From contig CALCPT010000577.1 of NCBI GenBank assembly GCA_937897265.1, positions 1 through 8,240 of the forward strand: a DNA stretch of 8,240 nt, read 5' to 3'. Every line of letters starts with the position of its first letter. Within the stretch, counting starts at the first letter, position 1. The DNA is from an uncultured Alcaligenaceae bacterium (GTDB lineage Bacteria; Pseudomonadota; Gammaproteobacteria; Burkholderiales; Burkholderiaceae_B). A program made the position numbers and the translations under genes. The notes below the pieces were generated by a model. The model did no database searches. It worked only from the letters and a program-made list of their open reading frames with translations, and had not been told where the DNA came from. This document shows, one piece after another, positions 1-7,141 of the stretch.

Positions 1-2
1 CG

Positions 3-1340
3 ATTGCCGTGGCCATCATCGTGACCCGCATTTCGCGCTCGGGCACCATGAGCGATCAGGTCATGGGGCAGATGTTCGACAACCCGCGCGTGCTCTTTCT
101 GGCGGGCGTGGTGCTGCTGCTCATCGGTCTGATTCCGAACATGCCGCATGTGGTGTTTCTGCTGCTGGCCTCGGCCTGCTTCGGCGGTGGCTGGCTGGTT
201 CAGCAGCGTGCGCTGATTCCGGATGTGCTGGCTGCGGGCGAGGGGCCTGTGCTGGACACAGGCGCTGCCAACAAAGCGGCGACGGATATTCAGTGGGAAG
301 ACGTGACACAGAATGATGTCATTGGCCTGGAGGTCGGTTACCGCCTGATTCCGCTGGTGGACAAGGCCCAGGGCGGCGAGCTGATCTCACGTATTACCGG
401 TGTCCGCAAGAAGCTGTCCCGCGATCTCGGCTTTCTGGTGCAGCCGGTACACATCCGCGACAACCTGGACATGACGCCAACCGGCTATCGCCTGCTGGTA
501 CTGGGGGATGTGGTCGCTCAGGGTGAAATTCAGCCCGGTCTGGATCTTGCCATCAATCCGGGACAGGTCCATGGCAGCCTGCGCGGCATGCCGACACGTG
601 ATCCGGCCTTCGGCATGGAAGCCTTGTGGATCGAACCTGCCTTGCGCGATCAGGCCCAGACACAAGGCTATACCGTTGTCGATGCCGGCACCGTGATTGC
701 GACCCATCTCAGCCAGGTCATCCGCCAGCATGCTCATGAGCTGCTGGGTCACGAAGAGGTGCAGCAGCTGCTTGATCGTCTCGCTGAAACAGACCCCAAG
801 CTGGTGGACAACCTGGTGCCCAAGCAATTGCCACTGAGCATAGTCGTGCGCGTTCTGCAGAACCTGTTGCGCGAGGGCGTATCGATTCGCAGTTTGCGTC
901 TGATCGCCGAATCTTTGGCGGAGCAGGCGCCACGTAGCAAGAATCCTGACGAGTTGCTGGAAGGTGTCCGCGTTGCGCTTGGTCGAATGATTGTTCAGGA
1001 AATCAATGGCTTGAATGAAGAATTCCCGGTGATTGTATTAGATCCAGAGTTGGAACAGATCTTGCTGAACAGCATCAGAGGGGCTGCTGGTGCCGTCGGT
1101 TTGGAGCCGGGGCTGGCAGAACGCTTGCAGCAAGGCCTGGCTGAGTTTGCTCAGCGTCAGGAGGCCACCGGTGAGGTTGCCGTGCTGCTGGTGTCACCGA
1201 ATATTCGGTCGTGGCTGGCGCGCTTCATTCGCCGCAGCATCCCCGCGCTGAACGTGCTGTCGTACAACGAAGTACCTGATAACAAGCAGGTACGCCTGGT
1301 GTCCAGCATCGGCCCACAAGGCCGTGCAAGCCAGAACTGA
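3..1340 (+). CDS. flhA: Flagellar biosynthesis protein FlhA, 5'-truncated
   Basis: FlhA is the export-gate protein of the flagellar type III secretion system: its membrane part forms part of the export channel and its cytoplasmic domain docks substrate-chaperone complexes. The reading frame is open to the window edge (ATT GCC GTG from base 3), so the GTG at 9 is internal. About 446 residues remain of a family length near 700; the first several membrane segments are missing. Counting from the GTG, two hydrophobic segments lie at about 28-42 and 47-64, followed by a linker to about 105. The cytoplasmic domain then runs to the end with strongly conserved stretches such as EVGYRLIPLVD, HIRDNLD, INPGQVHG, PTRDPAFG, THLSQVIRQHAHELLG and YNEVPDNKQV. 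It is followed after 37 bases by flhF, the usual order. The family assignment is secure from the sequence; the species is not. Confidence 0.96.
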   Translation: MAVAIIVTRISRSGTMSDQVMGQMFDNPRVLFLAGVVLLLIGLIPNMPHVVFLLLASACFGGGWLVQQRALIPDVLAAGEGPVLDTGAANKAATDIQWEDVTQNDVIGLEVGYRLIPLVDKAQGGELISRITGVRKKLSRDLGFLVQPVHIRDNLDMTPTGYRLLVLGDVVAQGEIQPGLDLAINPGQVHGSLRGMPTRDPAFGMEALWIEPALRDQAQTQGYTVVDAGTVIATHLSQVIRQHAHELLGHEEVQQLLDRLAETDPKLVDNLVPKQLPLSIVVRVLQNLLREGVSIRSLRLIAESLAEQAPRSKNPDELLEGVRVALGRMIVQEINGLNEEFPVIVLDPELEQILLNSIRGAAGAVGLEPGLAERLQQGLAEFAQRQEATGEVAVLLVSPNIRSWLARFIRRSIPALNVLSYNEVPDNKQVRLVSSIGPQGRASQN

Positions 1341-1377
1341 TGCGGTTTGACGCGATGGCGTCGAGGAGAGCAGGAAC

Positions 1378-2547
1378 ATGAAGATCAAGAAATTTCGCGC
1401 CGTGGACAGTCAGCAGGCGATGCGTCAGATCCGCGCCGAAGTCGGCCCTGATGCCAGCATTCTGACCTGCTATCAGGTTCCGGAAGGCATCGAATTTGTG
1501 GTTGCCGTGGATGCTCCCTCGTTGCAACAACTGCCATCTGCTGCGGTCGATGTGTCGGCCCCGGCGCGTCAGAAAATTGACAGCGCCAAGGTTGCCGGCC
1601 CGGATGCTGACATGAATACCTTGCGTCAGGAGCTGGGCTCCATGCGTGCCTTGCTGGAAAGCCACATGCAGCGTCTTGTGCCGCGTGAAGGCGATGCCGT
1701 CCGGATTGCCGGCATGGCCATGGACAGTCTGTCGCAGCAGGGATTTTCCGAGCAGCTGCAGCAGCGTCTGAAAGCCTTGCTGCCGGAGCAGGCGCAAGAA
1801 CAGGATTGGCAGCTGGCGCTGGATGCCAGCCTGGCGGACCTTGATATTGAAGCGCTGCCTGATTGTGGCGTTGTTGCGCTGATCGGTACGCCTGGCGCTG
1901 GCAAAACCCAATTGCTGACGACGCTGGCCATTCGCGCCCTGGCCCAGGGCCAGCGCCGCCGTCTGCACCTCATCAGTATCGACAATCAGCGCTTTGGTGC
2001 TCGTGAGCAACTGCTGGCGCTGGGTCGTGCCTTGAACACCTCCGTCAGTTTTGCGGTGGATGCCGTGGCTTTGCGCGAGCAGCTCGCCGAGATTCCAGGC
2101 GACACCCTGGTCTTGATTGATACGGCCGGTGTTGATCACCACGATCAGGCAGGTTTGCAAGCTCTGTCCGCAACTCTGGCTTTTGCCGGTGTCGACATGC
2201 GTATTCTGGTGCTGGCGGCTGATCGTCAGCACAGCATTCAGCAACAGACCCTGGCTGCTTTCACCACACTCGATATTGCCGGTCTGATCGTGACCTGGGG
2301 CGACAGCCTTTGCTTGCCGGGTGAGCTTGCCTCATGGCTGCTGCAGGCGCAGCAGACCTGGTTTGGCAGCAGTGTCAGTCGTGATGCTACGCGTGCCTGG
2401 ATGCCTGCCAACAAGGATGCGCTCATCGAGCACACCCTCCAGGGTCTTGAGTTTCCTGCGCCGTTACCAGCCTCAGCGGCACTCAAGGTGCCCGTCGGCG
2501 AAGCGGTTTCGCGCTGGCGCTGGAATACTCGCAGCATGCCCGCCTGA
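1378..2547 (+). CDS. flhF: Flagellar biosynthesis SRP-type GTPase FlhF with divergent nucleotide motifs
   Basis: FlhF is a signal-recognition-particle-type GTPase that sets flagellar position and number, usually at the cell pole. The N-terminus (MKIKKFRAVDSQQAMRQIR, then GPDASIL) is the conserved FlhF start, followed by a variable linker and a C-terminal GTPase domain. The P-loop GTPGAGKT is at residues 170-177, a G2-like DNQRFGA at 202-208 and DTAG at 248-251. The G4 motif, normally TKxD, reads TWGD at 306-309, G3 lacks the usual Arg after DTAG, and no clear G5 is visible near the C-terminus. Nucleotide affinity or specificity may therefore be altered; this is inference. The ATG at 1378 has AGGAG at 1364-1368, nine bases upstream. 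The length of 389 aa is within the family range. It sits between flhA and fleN, 25 bases before the fleN start, so the three are probably one operon. Confidence 0.93.
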   Translation: MKIKKFRAVDSQQAMRQIRAEVGPDASILTCYQVPEGIEFVVAVDAPSLQQLPSAAVDVSAPARQKIDSAKVAGPDADMNTLRQELGSMRALLESHMQRLVPREGDAVRIAGMAMDSLSQQGFSEQLQQRLKALLPEQAQEQDWQLALDASLADLDIEALPDCGVVALIGTPGAGKTQLLTTLAIRALAQGQRRRLHLISIDNQRFGAREQLLALGRALNTSVSFAVDAVALREQLAEIPGDTLVLIDTAGVDHHDQAGLQALSATLAFAGVDMRILVLAADRQHSIQQQTLAAFTTLDIAGLIVTWGDSLCLPGELASWLLQAQQTWFGSSVSRDATRAWMPANKDALIEHTLQGLEFPAPLPASAALKVPVGEAVSRWRWNTRSMPA

Positions 2548-2572
2548 GCCCATGACCCAAGGAACTGACACT

Positions 2573-2779
2573 ATGAATCCGGTACAAGTGATTGCAGTAA
2601 CCAGTGGCAAAGGCGGCGTTGGCAAAACCAATGTGTCGGTCAATCTGTCCTGCCAGCTGGCGCGGCAGGGCAAGCGTGTCCTGCTCATGGATGCCGATCT
2701 CGGGCTGGCCAACGTCGATATCCTGATGGGTTTGCGACCCACACGAAATCTGGCACATGTGCTGGCCGGCGAATGTGAA
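2573..2779 (+). CDS. fleN: FleN (MinD/ParA-like flagellar number regulator), 5' fragment cut by a junction
   Basis: FleN (also FlhG/YlxH) is a MinD-like ATPase that restrains flagellar number, in Pseudomonas through FleQ, and acts with FlhF. The fragment MNPVQVIAVTSGKGGVGKTN carries the deviant Walker A motif KGGVGKT at residues 13-19 and the A' motif MDADLGLANVD at 39-49. FleN-like sequence stops at about Gly66-Glu69 (ACCGAATGTGAA region, 2768-2779); a complete protein would run to roughly 275 aa. The frame then continues without a stop into an iron-dependent alcohol dehydrogenase. The ATG at 2573 is preferred because AAGGAA lies at 2559-2564, eight bases upstream. The in-frame ATG at 2552 has no ribosome binding site and would add only MTQGTDT. 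The missing ATPase body, including the membrane-targeting C-terminus, means this piece cannot represent a functional FleN. Confidence 0.9.
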
Positions 2780-2785
2780 CGGATC
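2768..2785. other. Probable chimeric junction fleN / alcohol dehydrogenase
   Basis: Left of this point the translation is FleN (GLRPTRNLAHVLAGECE, where FleN proteins usually continue with Leu and then variable sequence). Right of it the translation is the N-terminal region of an iron-dependent alcohol dehydrogenase (ECERIGIKRPLIVTDAGVK). The residues ECE fit both families, so a short stretch around GAATGTGAA could have served as the overlap that joined them. GC content rises after this point. I interpret this as an assembly join; a real genomic rearrangement is possible but less likely. Confidence 0.8.
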
Positions 2786-3841
2786 GGCATCAAGCGGCCG
2801 CTGATCGTCACCGACGCCGGCGTCAAGGCCGCTGGCGTACTGCAAAAAGTGCTCGATGTCATGGACGGCGTGCCCATCAGCGTTTTTGACCAGACACCGT
2901 CAAACCCGAACGAAGCGGCGGTGCGTGCAGCCGCCGCGCTGTACGCAGCCGGCCGTTGTGACGGCCTAGTTGCTGTGGGCGGCGGCAGCGCCATCGACTG
3001 CGCCAAAGGCGTCGCCATTTTGTCCACCCATGAGGGCCCGCTCAAGACCTACGCCACCATCGAAGGCGGCTCGCCCAAGATCACGACGGCCGTGGCGCCG
3101 CTGATCGCCGTGCCGACCACCGCCGGCACCGGCAGCGAGGTGGCGCGCGGCGCCATCGTCATCGTCGACGACGGCCGCAAGCTCGGCTTCCACAGCTGGC
3201 ACCTCATGCCCAAGGCCGCCATCTGCGACCCCGAGCTGACGCTGGGCCTGCCGCCTGCGCTGACCGCGGCCACCGGCATGGACGCGATCGCGCACTGCCT
3301 CGAGACCTTCATGGCCCCGGCCGTCAACCCGCCGGCCGACGGCATCGCGCTGGACGGCCTCACCCGCGGCTGGGCACACATCGAGCGTGCCACCAAGCAA
3401 CCGCACGACCGCGAGGCGCGTTTTCATATGATGAGTGCGTCAACGCAGGGCGCAATGTCGTTTCAAAAAGGTTTGGGTGCGGTGCATAGCCTGAGCCATT
3501 CGCTAGGTGGGATGAACCCTCGTCTGCACCACGGCACCCTGAATGCGATGTTTTTACCCGCTGTGATTACGTTTAATCAAAGCGAGGCCTCGATGCAAAA
3601 GGGCAAAAAGCTTGAGCGCCTAGCGCAGGCGATGGGCCTGAGCCAAGGTGCCGAGGTTGCCCCTGCAATCAAGGCCATGAATCAGCGCCTTGGTTTGCCT
3701 TCGGGTCTTGCCGCCATGGGCGTGACCGAAGACATGTTCGGCAAAATCATCGAGGGTGCGATGGCAGACCATTGCCATAAAACGAATCCACGTATTGCTA
3801 CGGCAGAAGATTACGCCTCAATACTGCGCCAGTCGATGTGA
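2780..3841 (+). CDS. Iron-containing alcohol dehydrogenase (group III), lacking its N-terminus, mosaic
   Basis: Group III alcohol dehydrogenases are NAD(P)-dependent enzymes using Fe2+ or another divalent metal to interconvert alcohols and aldehydes or ketones; the substrate cannot be read from sequence. Numbering from the fused ATG at 2573, the nucleotide-binding GGGS is at 136-139 and TTAGTGSE at 182-189. Expected metal ligands are Asp237 and His241 (GMDAIAH), His305 (HSLSH) and His319 or His320 (HHG). About 353 dehydrogenase residues are present against a usual 380 or so, so about 25 N-terminal residues and the native start are missing. Bases 2780-3420 are 60-77% GC; from about 3421 the GC falls to about 50% and codon use changes, although the protein stays in register. 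The ligands are therefore split between two probable source genomes. The stop at 3841 is followed by a repeat and hairpin spacer before the convergent ppa gene. Confidence 0.88.
   Translation, partial: RIGIKRPLIVTDAGVKAAGVLQKVLDVMDGVPISVFDQTPSNPNEAAVRAAAALYAAGRCDGLVAVGGGSAIDCAKGVAILSTHEGPLKTYATIEGGSPKITTAVAPLIAVPTTAGTGSEVARGAIVIVDDGRKLGFHSWHLMPKAAICDPELTLGLPPALTAATGMDAIAHCLETFMAPAVNPPADGIALDGLTRGWAHIERATKQPHDREARFHMMSASTQGAMSFQKGLGAVHSLSHSLGGMNPRLHHGTLNAMFLPAVITFNQSEASMQKGKKLERLAQAMGLSQGAEVAPAIKAMNQRLGLPSGLAAMGVTEDMFGKIIEGAMADHCHKTNPRIATAEDYASILRQSM
3405..3430. other. Abrupt GC and codon-use shift inside the alcohol dehydrogenase gene
   Basis: Hand counts per 60 bases give 73-77% GC for most windows from 3061 to 3420, then 47% for 3421-3480 and 43-65% for the windows after it. 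Third positions switch from almost all G/C to mixed bases exactly where the conserved segment MMSASTQGAMSFQKG begins. Both sides encode homologous dehydrogenase in the same frame. The pattern fits a join between two related genes at a conserved site, either by the assembler or, less likely, by natural recombination. Confidence 0.75.
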
Positions 3842-3866
3842 GGATCTAGCGTACAAACCCGCTAGC

Positions 3867-3926
3867 ATTCAGCGGTATTTTGGCGGGAGGTACTCTGGCG
3901 GGCGGTACTCTGGTTGGAGGTGCTTT
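3867..3926. repeat. 15-bp imperfect tandem repeat, three clear copies plus one degenerate
   Basis: The units are GGCGGGAGGTACTCT (3882-3896), GGCGGGCGGTACTCT (3897-3911) and GGTTGGAGGTGCTTT (3912-3926). A weaker fourth unit, ATTCAGCGGTATTTT, precedes them at 3867-3881. Copies 1 and 2 differ at one base. The array lies in the spacer between the convergent dehydrogenase and ppa genes and ends where a perfect hairpin begins. The unit is a multiple of three and one frame reads as a Gly-Gly-Arg-Tyr-Ser repeat, but there is no credible gene there. Its function is unknown. Confidence 0.75.
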
Positions 3927-3951
3927 GGCGCGACCCAAGAGAGGTCGCGCC
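3927..3951. terminator. Perfect 9-bp hairpin between convergent genes, possible transcription end
   Basis: GGCGCGACC (3927-3935) pairs perfectly with GGTCGCGCC (3943-3951) around the 7-base loop CAAGAGA. The stem is GC-rich and lies between the dehydrogenase stop (3841) and the ppa stop (4004), where a shared transcription end would be expected. Neither strand has a T-tract directly after the stem, so a standard intrinsic terminator is not shown. It could instead stabilise a 3' end or be a repeat-associated element. Confidence 0.45.
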
Positions 3952-4003
3952 AGGCCGGACGCAATGGTTTAAACGGCTAGCGCGGGGCGAGCCGATGCCT
4001 GCG

Positions 4004-4546
4004 TTATGCCGACGGTGTTTCTTTAGCGTAACGCTCTAAGCCCTCAAGAATTTCTTTGTGTGCGTCGTCGACACCGTACCAGCCTTCGACCTTGACCCAT
4101 TTGCCTTGCTCTAAATCTTTATAGTGCTCAAAAAAGTGCTGAATCGCATTCAGACGCATGGGGTTGATATCTGAGGCTTGCTTCCAGTGACTGTAAATCG
4201 GCAAGATTTTGTCTTCAGGGACTGCCAATAATTTGGCGTCATCACCCGCCTCATCTTTCATTTTGAGCAGGCCCAACGCACGGCAGCGCACCACCACGCC
4301 TGGGATTACTGGAAAGGGAGTAATCACTAACACGTCAACCGGGTCACCATCGCCTGCGATGGTTTTTGGGATGTAACCGTAATTACATGGGTAGTGCATG
4401 GCAGTGCCCATGAAGCGATCAACAAAGATCGCCCCCGACTCTTTATCGACTTCGTATTTGATTGGATCGGCGTTCATCGAGATTTCGATGATGACGTTAA
4501 AAGATTCAGGAAGTTTTTTTCCAGGGCTGACTTTGTCAAGACTCAT
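4004..4546 (-). CDS. ppa: Soluble family I inorganic pyrophosphatase
   Basis: This cytosolic enzyme hydrolyses pyrophosphate to two phosphates, using Mg2+, and pulls biosynthetic reactions forward. At 180 aa it has the usual length for bacterial family I enzymes. Active-site residues known from the E. coli enzyme are all present with an offset of one: Glu21, Lys30, Glu32, Arg44, Tyr52, Tyr56, the DGDPVD motif with Asp66, Asp68 and Asp71, then Asp98, Asp103 and Lys105, and Tyr-Lys in [10 protein letters not shown]. The opening [20 protein letters not shown] resembles Burkholderiales proteins. The start is the ATG read from 4546; no good Shine-Dalgarno sequence is visible before it. It is transcribed away from hppA, so the soluble and membrane pyrophosphatase genes share a 175-base upstream region. 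It is convergent with the dehydrogenase gene. Confidence 0.97.
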   Translation of the reverse strand: MSLDKVSPGKKLPESFNVIIEISMNADPIKYEVDKESGAIFVDRFMGTAMHYPCNYGYIPKTIAGDGDPVDVLVITPFPVIPGVVVRCRALGLLKMKDEAGDDAKLLAVPEDKILPIYSHWKQASDINPMRLNAIQHFFEHYKDLEQGKWVKVEGWYGVDDAHKEILEGLERYAKETPSA

Positions 4547-4721
4547 GAGTATTTTTGCTACAGGTTGATTGGTGAATACCCTAATGTTAACAAAGAAATA
4601 AAGTGCCCCGATGCCTTAAGTTTTGTTACATACTAGTAGTGCTAGTTCTTCCGGTGTCACAGACGGCCAACAGCCGCATATAAAAACGATTCAAGACAAC
4701 ACACTTTAGGAGTTTTCGAGC
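4547..4721. promoter_or_regulatory. Divergent ppa-hppA intergenic region with possible promoters
   Basis: This 175-base AT-rich stretch must contain the promoters of both pyrophosphatase genes. For hppA, a -10-like TATAAA lies at 4679-4684, with only a weak -35 match about 17 bases upstream. The hppA ribosome binding site AGGAG is at 4708-4712, nine bases before its ATG. Two small symmetric elements could be operators or chance: the palindrome TGTTAACA at 4585-4592, and the inverted repeat ACTAG/CTAGT at 4632-4636 and 4642-4646. No strong promoter could be placed for ppa. The role of the region follows from gene orientation; the individual elements are tentative. Confidence 0.45.
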
Positions 4722-6791
4722 ATGAGCAACATTCAGTTGGGCCTTTACTTTGCCCTAGCCTGCGGGGTTCTCGCAGTGCTATATGGCTTTGTCGTCAGGT
4801 CCTGGATTCTAAATCAGAGTACCGGTAACGCCAAGATGATGGAAATCGCAGATGCGATTCAGCAAGGCGCGAGCGCCTATCTGTCGCGTCAATATAAAAC
4901 CATCGGCCTCGTGGGCGTGGTGCTAACGGTTTTGATCGCGCTTTTTCTCGATTACACGACGGCAGTAGGCTTCGTGGTGGGGGCAGTGTTGTCAGGCGCT
5001 TGCGGCTTTATCGGGATGAATGTCTCGGTACGCGCAAACGTACGTACTGCGCAGGCTGCAACCGTGGGGATGAATGAAGCCCTCAACGTTGCGTTTAAGG
5101 GCGGTGCCATCACAGGGATGTTGGTGGTTGGCCTGGGCTTGCTAGGCGTTGGTTTGTTCTACATGTACTTGATGTCGGTTGGCAAAGCCGGTGATCTTTC
5201 GGCAACGCTGCATCCCCTGATCGGTTTAGCCTTCGGTTCATCTTTGATCTCAATCTTTGCGCGCCTTGGCGGCGGCATTTTCACCAAGGGTGCTGACGTT
5301 GGCGCCGACTTGGTTGGTAAGGTTGAGGCGGGCATCCCTGAAGATGATCCACGTAATCCAGCAGTGATCGCCGACAACGTTGGCGATAACGTGGGTGATT
5401 GCGCCGGTATGGCAGCCGACTTGTTTGAAACCTACGCAGTCACATTGATTGCGACGATGGTGCTGGGTGCGCTGATGGTTAAAGTTGCAACCGCTGAAGC
5501 GGTGATTTATCCGTTGGTACTAGGCGGAATCTCGATCATTGCATCGATCATTGGCTGCTCGTTTGTGAAAGCAACGCCAGGCATGAAAAACGTCATGCCA
5601 GCCTTGTACAAGGGCTTGATCATTGCAGGCGTGATCTCTTTAGTTGCCTTTTACTTTGCGACAAACTGGATGATGCCTGACAACGCGTTGGCAGATTTTG
5701 GTTTTAAAACAGGCGGCAAAATGCGCTTATTCGGCGCAACGGTTGTGGGCTTAGCGCTCACGGCTTTGCTTGTTTGGATTACTGAGTACTACACCGGAAC
5801 AGATTACGCTCCGGTCAAACACATTGCTCAAGCATCAAGCCAGGGACATGGTACGAACATCATCGCAGGCCTTGGCGTGTCAATGAAATCAACCGCTTAC
5901 CCTGTGTTGTTCGTTTGCGCCGCAATCTATGCCGCGTATTGGTTAGGTGGTATTTACGGTATTGCAATTGCTGCAACATCGATGCTGTCGATGGCAGGTA
6001 TTGTGGTGGCGCTTGATGCCTACGGCCCGATCACTGATAACGCCGGCGGTATTGCTGAAATGGCTGGGATGCCACAGTCAGTTCGTGACATTACCGACCC
6101 ACTCGACGCTGTCGGTAATACGACTAAAGCGGTAACCAAAGGCTATGCAATTGGCTCTGCTGGTTTGGCTGCGTTGGTGTTGTTCGCCGATTACACACAT
6201 GAGCTCGAGTCAAAAGGGTTGAAGGTGAGTTTCGATCTGTCTGACCACATGGTGATCATTGGTTTGTTTATTGGCGGTTTGATCCCTTACCTGTTTGGTG
6301 CGATGGCGATGGAAGCCGTGGGTCGTTGCGCTGGTGCAGTGGTTGAAGAAGTACGCCGTCAGTTCCGCGACATTAAAGGCATCATGGATGGCACGGGTAA
6401 GCCCGAGTACGACAAAGCCGTTGATATGCTGACCACCGCTGCAATCAAAGAGATGATTATTCCGTCGCTCTTGCCTGTGGTGGTGCCGGTTGCGGTGGGC
6501 TTGTTGTTAGGGCCTAAGGCATTGGGAGGCCTGCTGATGGGTACGATTGTGACAGGCCTATTTGTCGCGATCTCGATGTGTACTGGCGGCGGTGCCTGGG
6601 ATAACGCCAAGAAGTACATCGAAGAGGGTCACTTTGGTGGCAAAGGTTCAGAGGCTCATAAAGCCGCTGTGACGGGCGATACCGTTGGCGATCCGTACAA
6701 AGATACGGCTGGTCCGGCGGTCAACCCTCTGATTAAAATTATTAACATCGTGGCGCTGTTGATCGTGCCATTAATGGTTCGCCTAGCCTAG
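4722..6791 (+). CDS. hppA: Membrane-bound proton-translocating pyrophosphatase, K+-independent type
   Basis: This integral membrane pump couples pyrophosphate hydrolysis to ion transport across the cytoplasmic membrane. The 689-residue length and many hydrophobic segments fit the family, which has about 16 membrane helices. The catalytic motif [11 protein letters not shown] is at 192-202, followed by DNVGDNVGD at 218-226, both rich in the Asp residues that bind Mg-PPi. A further conserved motif, [14 protein letters not shown], is at 652-665. The segment GNTTKA at 465-470 has Lys469 where K+-dependent enzymes have Ala. In this family that marks the K+-independent, H+-pumping subclass. The ATG at 4722 is supported by AGGAG at 4708-4712. 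The gene diverges from ppa and ends at a strong terminator, so it is probably transcribed alone. It could save energy by using waste PPi, or make PPi from the proton gradient. Confidence 0.97.
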   Translation: MSNIQLGLYFALACGVLAVLYGFVVRSWILNQSTGNAKMMEIADAIQQGASAYLSRQYKTIGLVGVVLTVLIALFLDYTTAVGFVVGAVLSGACGFIGMNVSVRANVRTAQAATVGMNEALNVAFKGGAITGMLVVGLGLLGVGLFYMYLMSVGKAGDLSATLHPLIGLAFGSSLISIFARLGGGIFTKGADVGADLVGKVEAGIPEDDPRNPAVIADNVGDNVGDCAGMAADLFETYAVTLIATMVLGALMVKVATAEAVIYPLVLGGISIIASIIGCSFVKATPGMKNVMPALYKGLIIAGVISLVAFYFATNWMMPDNALADFGFKTGGKMRLFGATVVGLALTALLVWITEYYTGTDYAPVKHIAQASSQGHGTNIIAGLGVSMKSTAYPVLFVCAAIYAAYWLGGIYGIAIAATSMLSMAGIVVALDAYGPITDNAGGIAEMAGMPQSVRDITDPLDAVGNTTKAVTKGYAIGSAGLAALVLFADYTHELESKGLKVSFDLSDHMVIIGLFIGGLIPYLFGAMAMEAVGRCAGAVVEEVRRQFRDIKGIMDGTGKPEYDKAVDMLTTAAIKEMIIPSLLPVVVPVAVGLLLGPKALGGLLMGTIVTGLFVAISMCTGGGAWDNAKKYIEEGHFGGKGSEAHKAAVTGDTVGDPYKDTAGPAVNPLIKIINIVALLIVPLMVRLA

Positions 6792-6832
6792 TGGGTGTGA
6801 CCCCTCTTATTGGGTAGGGCTGTTTGAAAGAT

Positions 6833-6878
6833 AAAGGCAATCTCTCCGACTAACGTTGCGAGAGGTTGCCTTTTGTAT
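6833..6878 (+). terminator. Intrinsic terminator downstream of hppA
   Basis: AAAGGCAATCTCTC (6833-6846) pairs with GAGAGGTTGCCTTT (6860-6873) over 14 base pairs with a single G-T wobble, around a 13-base loop. The right arm runs into TTTT and then GTATTT. It starts 41 bases after the hppA stop. The opposite strand also has a T-run after the stem (from the AAA of the left arm), so it may work weakly in both directions. Confidence 0.88.
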
Positions 6879-7066
6879 TTGTGCAAACCTCTTAATTACT
6901 GTTAACCCTACTCTGGTTATCAGTTCGGTCATTGAAAGCGGCATTTTGCTGTGCTAACTTGATAGCTCTCTGCATTGAAAATCGCGCATGCCGCGCGTTC
7001 CGTTGGTTAGCAACGTGGCTTTGTGCCTCTAAAATACTCACCTGCTCAAGTGCGTAATCTCTTTGA
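6879..7066. other. Spacer before the diiron oxygenase gene, no gene seen
   Basis: No convincing coding sequence is visible on either strand between the hppA terminator and the oxygenase frame. Frames are short and interrupted, for example ATG at 6988 reads 14 codons to TAA. TAAAAT at 7030-7035 could be a -10 element, without a good -35. The minus-strand frame spanning 6892-7260 is mostly a shadow of the oxygenase gene. The region probably holds the oxygenase promoter. Confidence 0.4.
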
Positions 7067-7141
7067 GTCGTCGAAAAAATAAATACCGAGTTTGAAGCGT
7101 ACTGTGACAAGTATCTGGTCGAATGGGAAAAACGCGCAACA

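Noticed and set aside
1225..2244. Long minus-strand frame of 339 codons opposite flhF.
   Set aside because: It lies opposite well-recognised flhA and flhF coding sequence, has no recognisable family features, and is rich in Gln, Arg and His as expected of an antisense shadow.
2552..2554. ATG upstream of the chosen fleN start.
   Set aside because: It has no ribosome binding site, while ATG 2573 has AAGGAA at good distance and begins with the conserved MxPVQVIAVT sequence.
2321..3841. A 506-residue frame that could be read as a novel MinD-like ATPase/alcohol dehydrogenase fusion.
   Set aside because: The part before 2573 is a shadow of flhF in another frame, and both remaining domains are incomplete with a composition change at the join. 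A chimera explains it better.
2573..3841. Horizontal transfer or integration of a dehydrogenase gene into a flagellar operon.
   Set aside because: There are no insertion sequence ends, direct repeats or integrase. With adapter in the contig and two composition breaks, an assembly join is simpler, although only read mapping can settle it.
3882..3926. Tandem repeats considered as a CRISPR array.
   Set aside because: The units are 15 bp, contiguous and without spacers, and no cas genes are present.
3756..3980. Plus-strand frame containing a Gly-Gly-Arg-Tyr-Ser repeat.
   Set aside because: Its first part overlaps the dehydrogenase gene in another frame. The peptide repeat simply reflects the 15-bp DNA repeat, and no ribosome binding site is visible.
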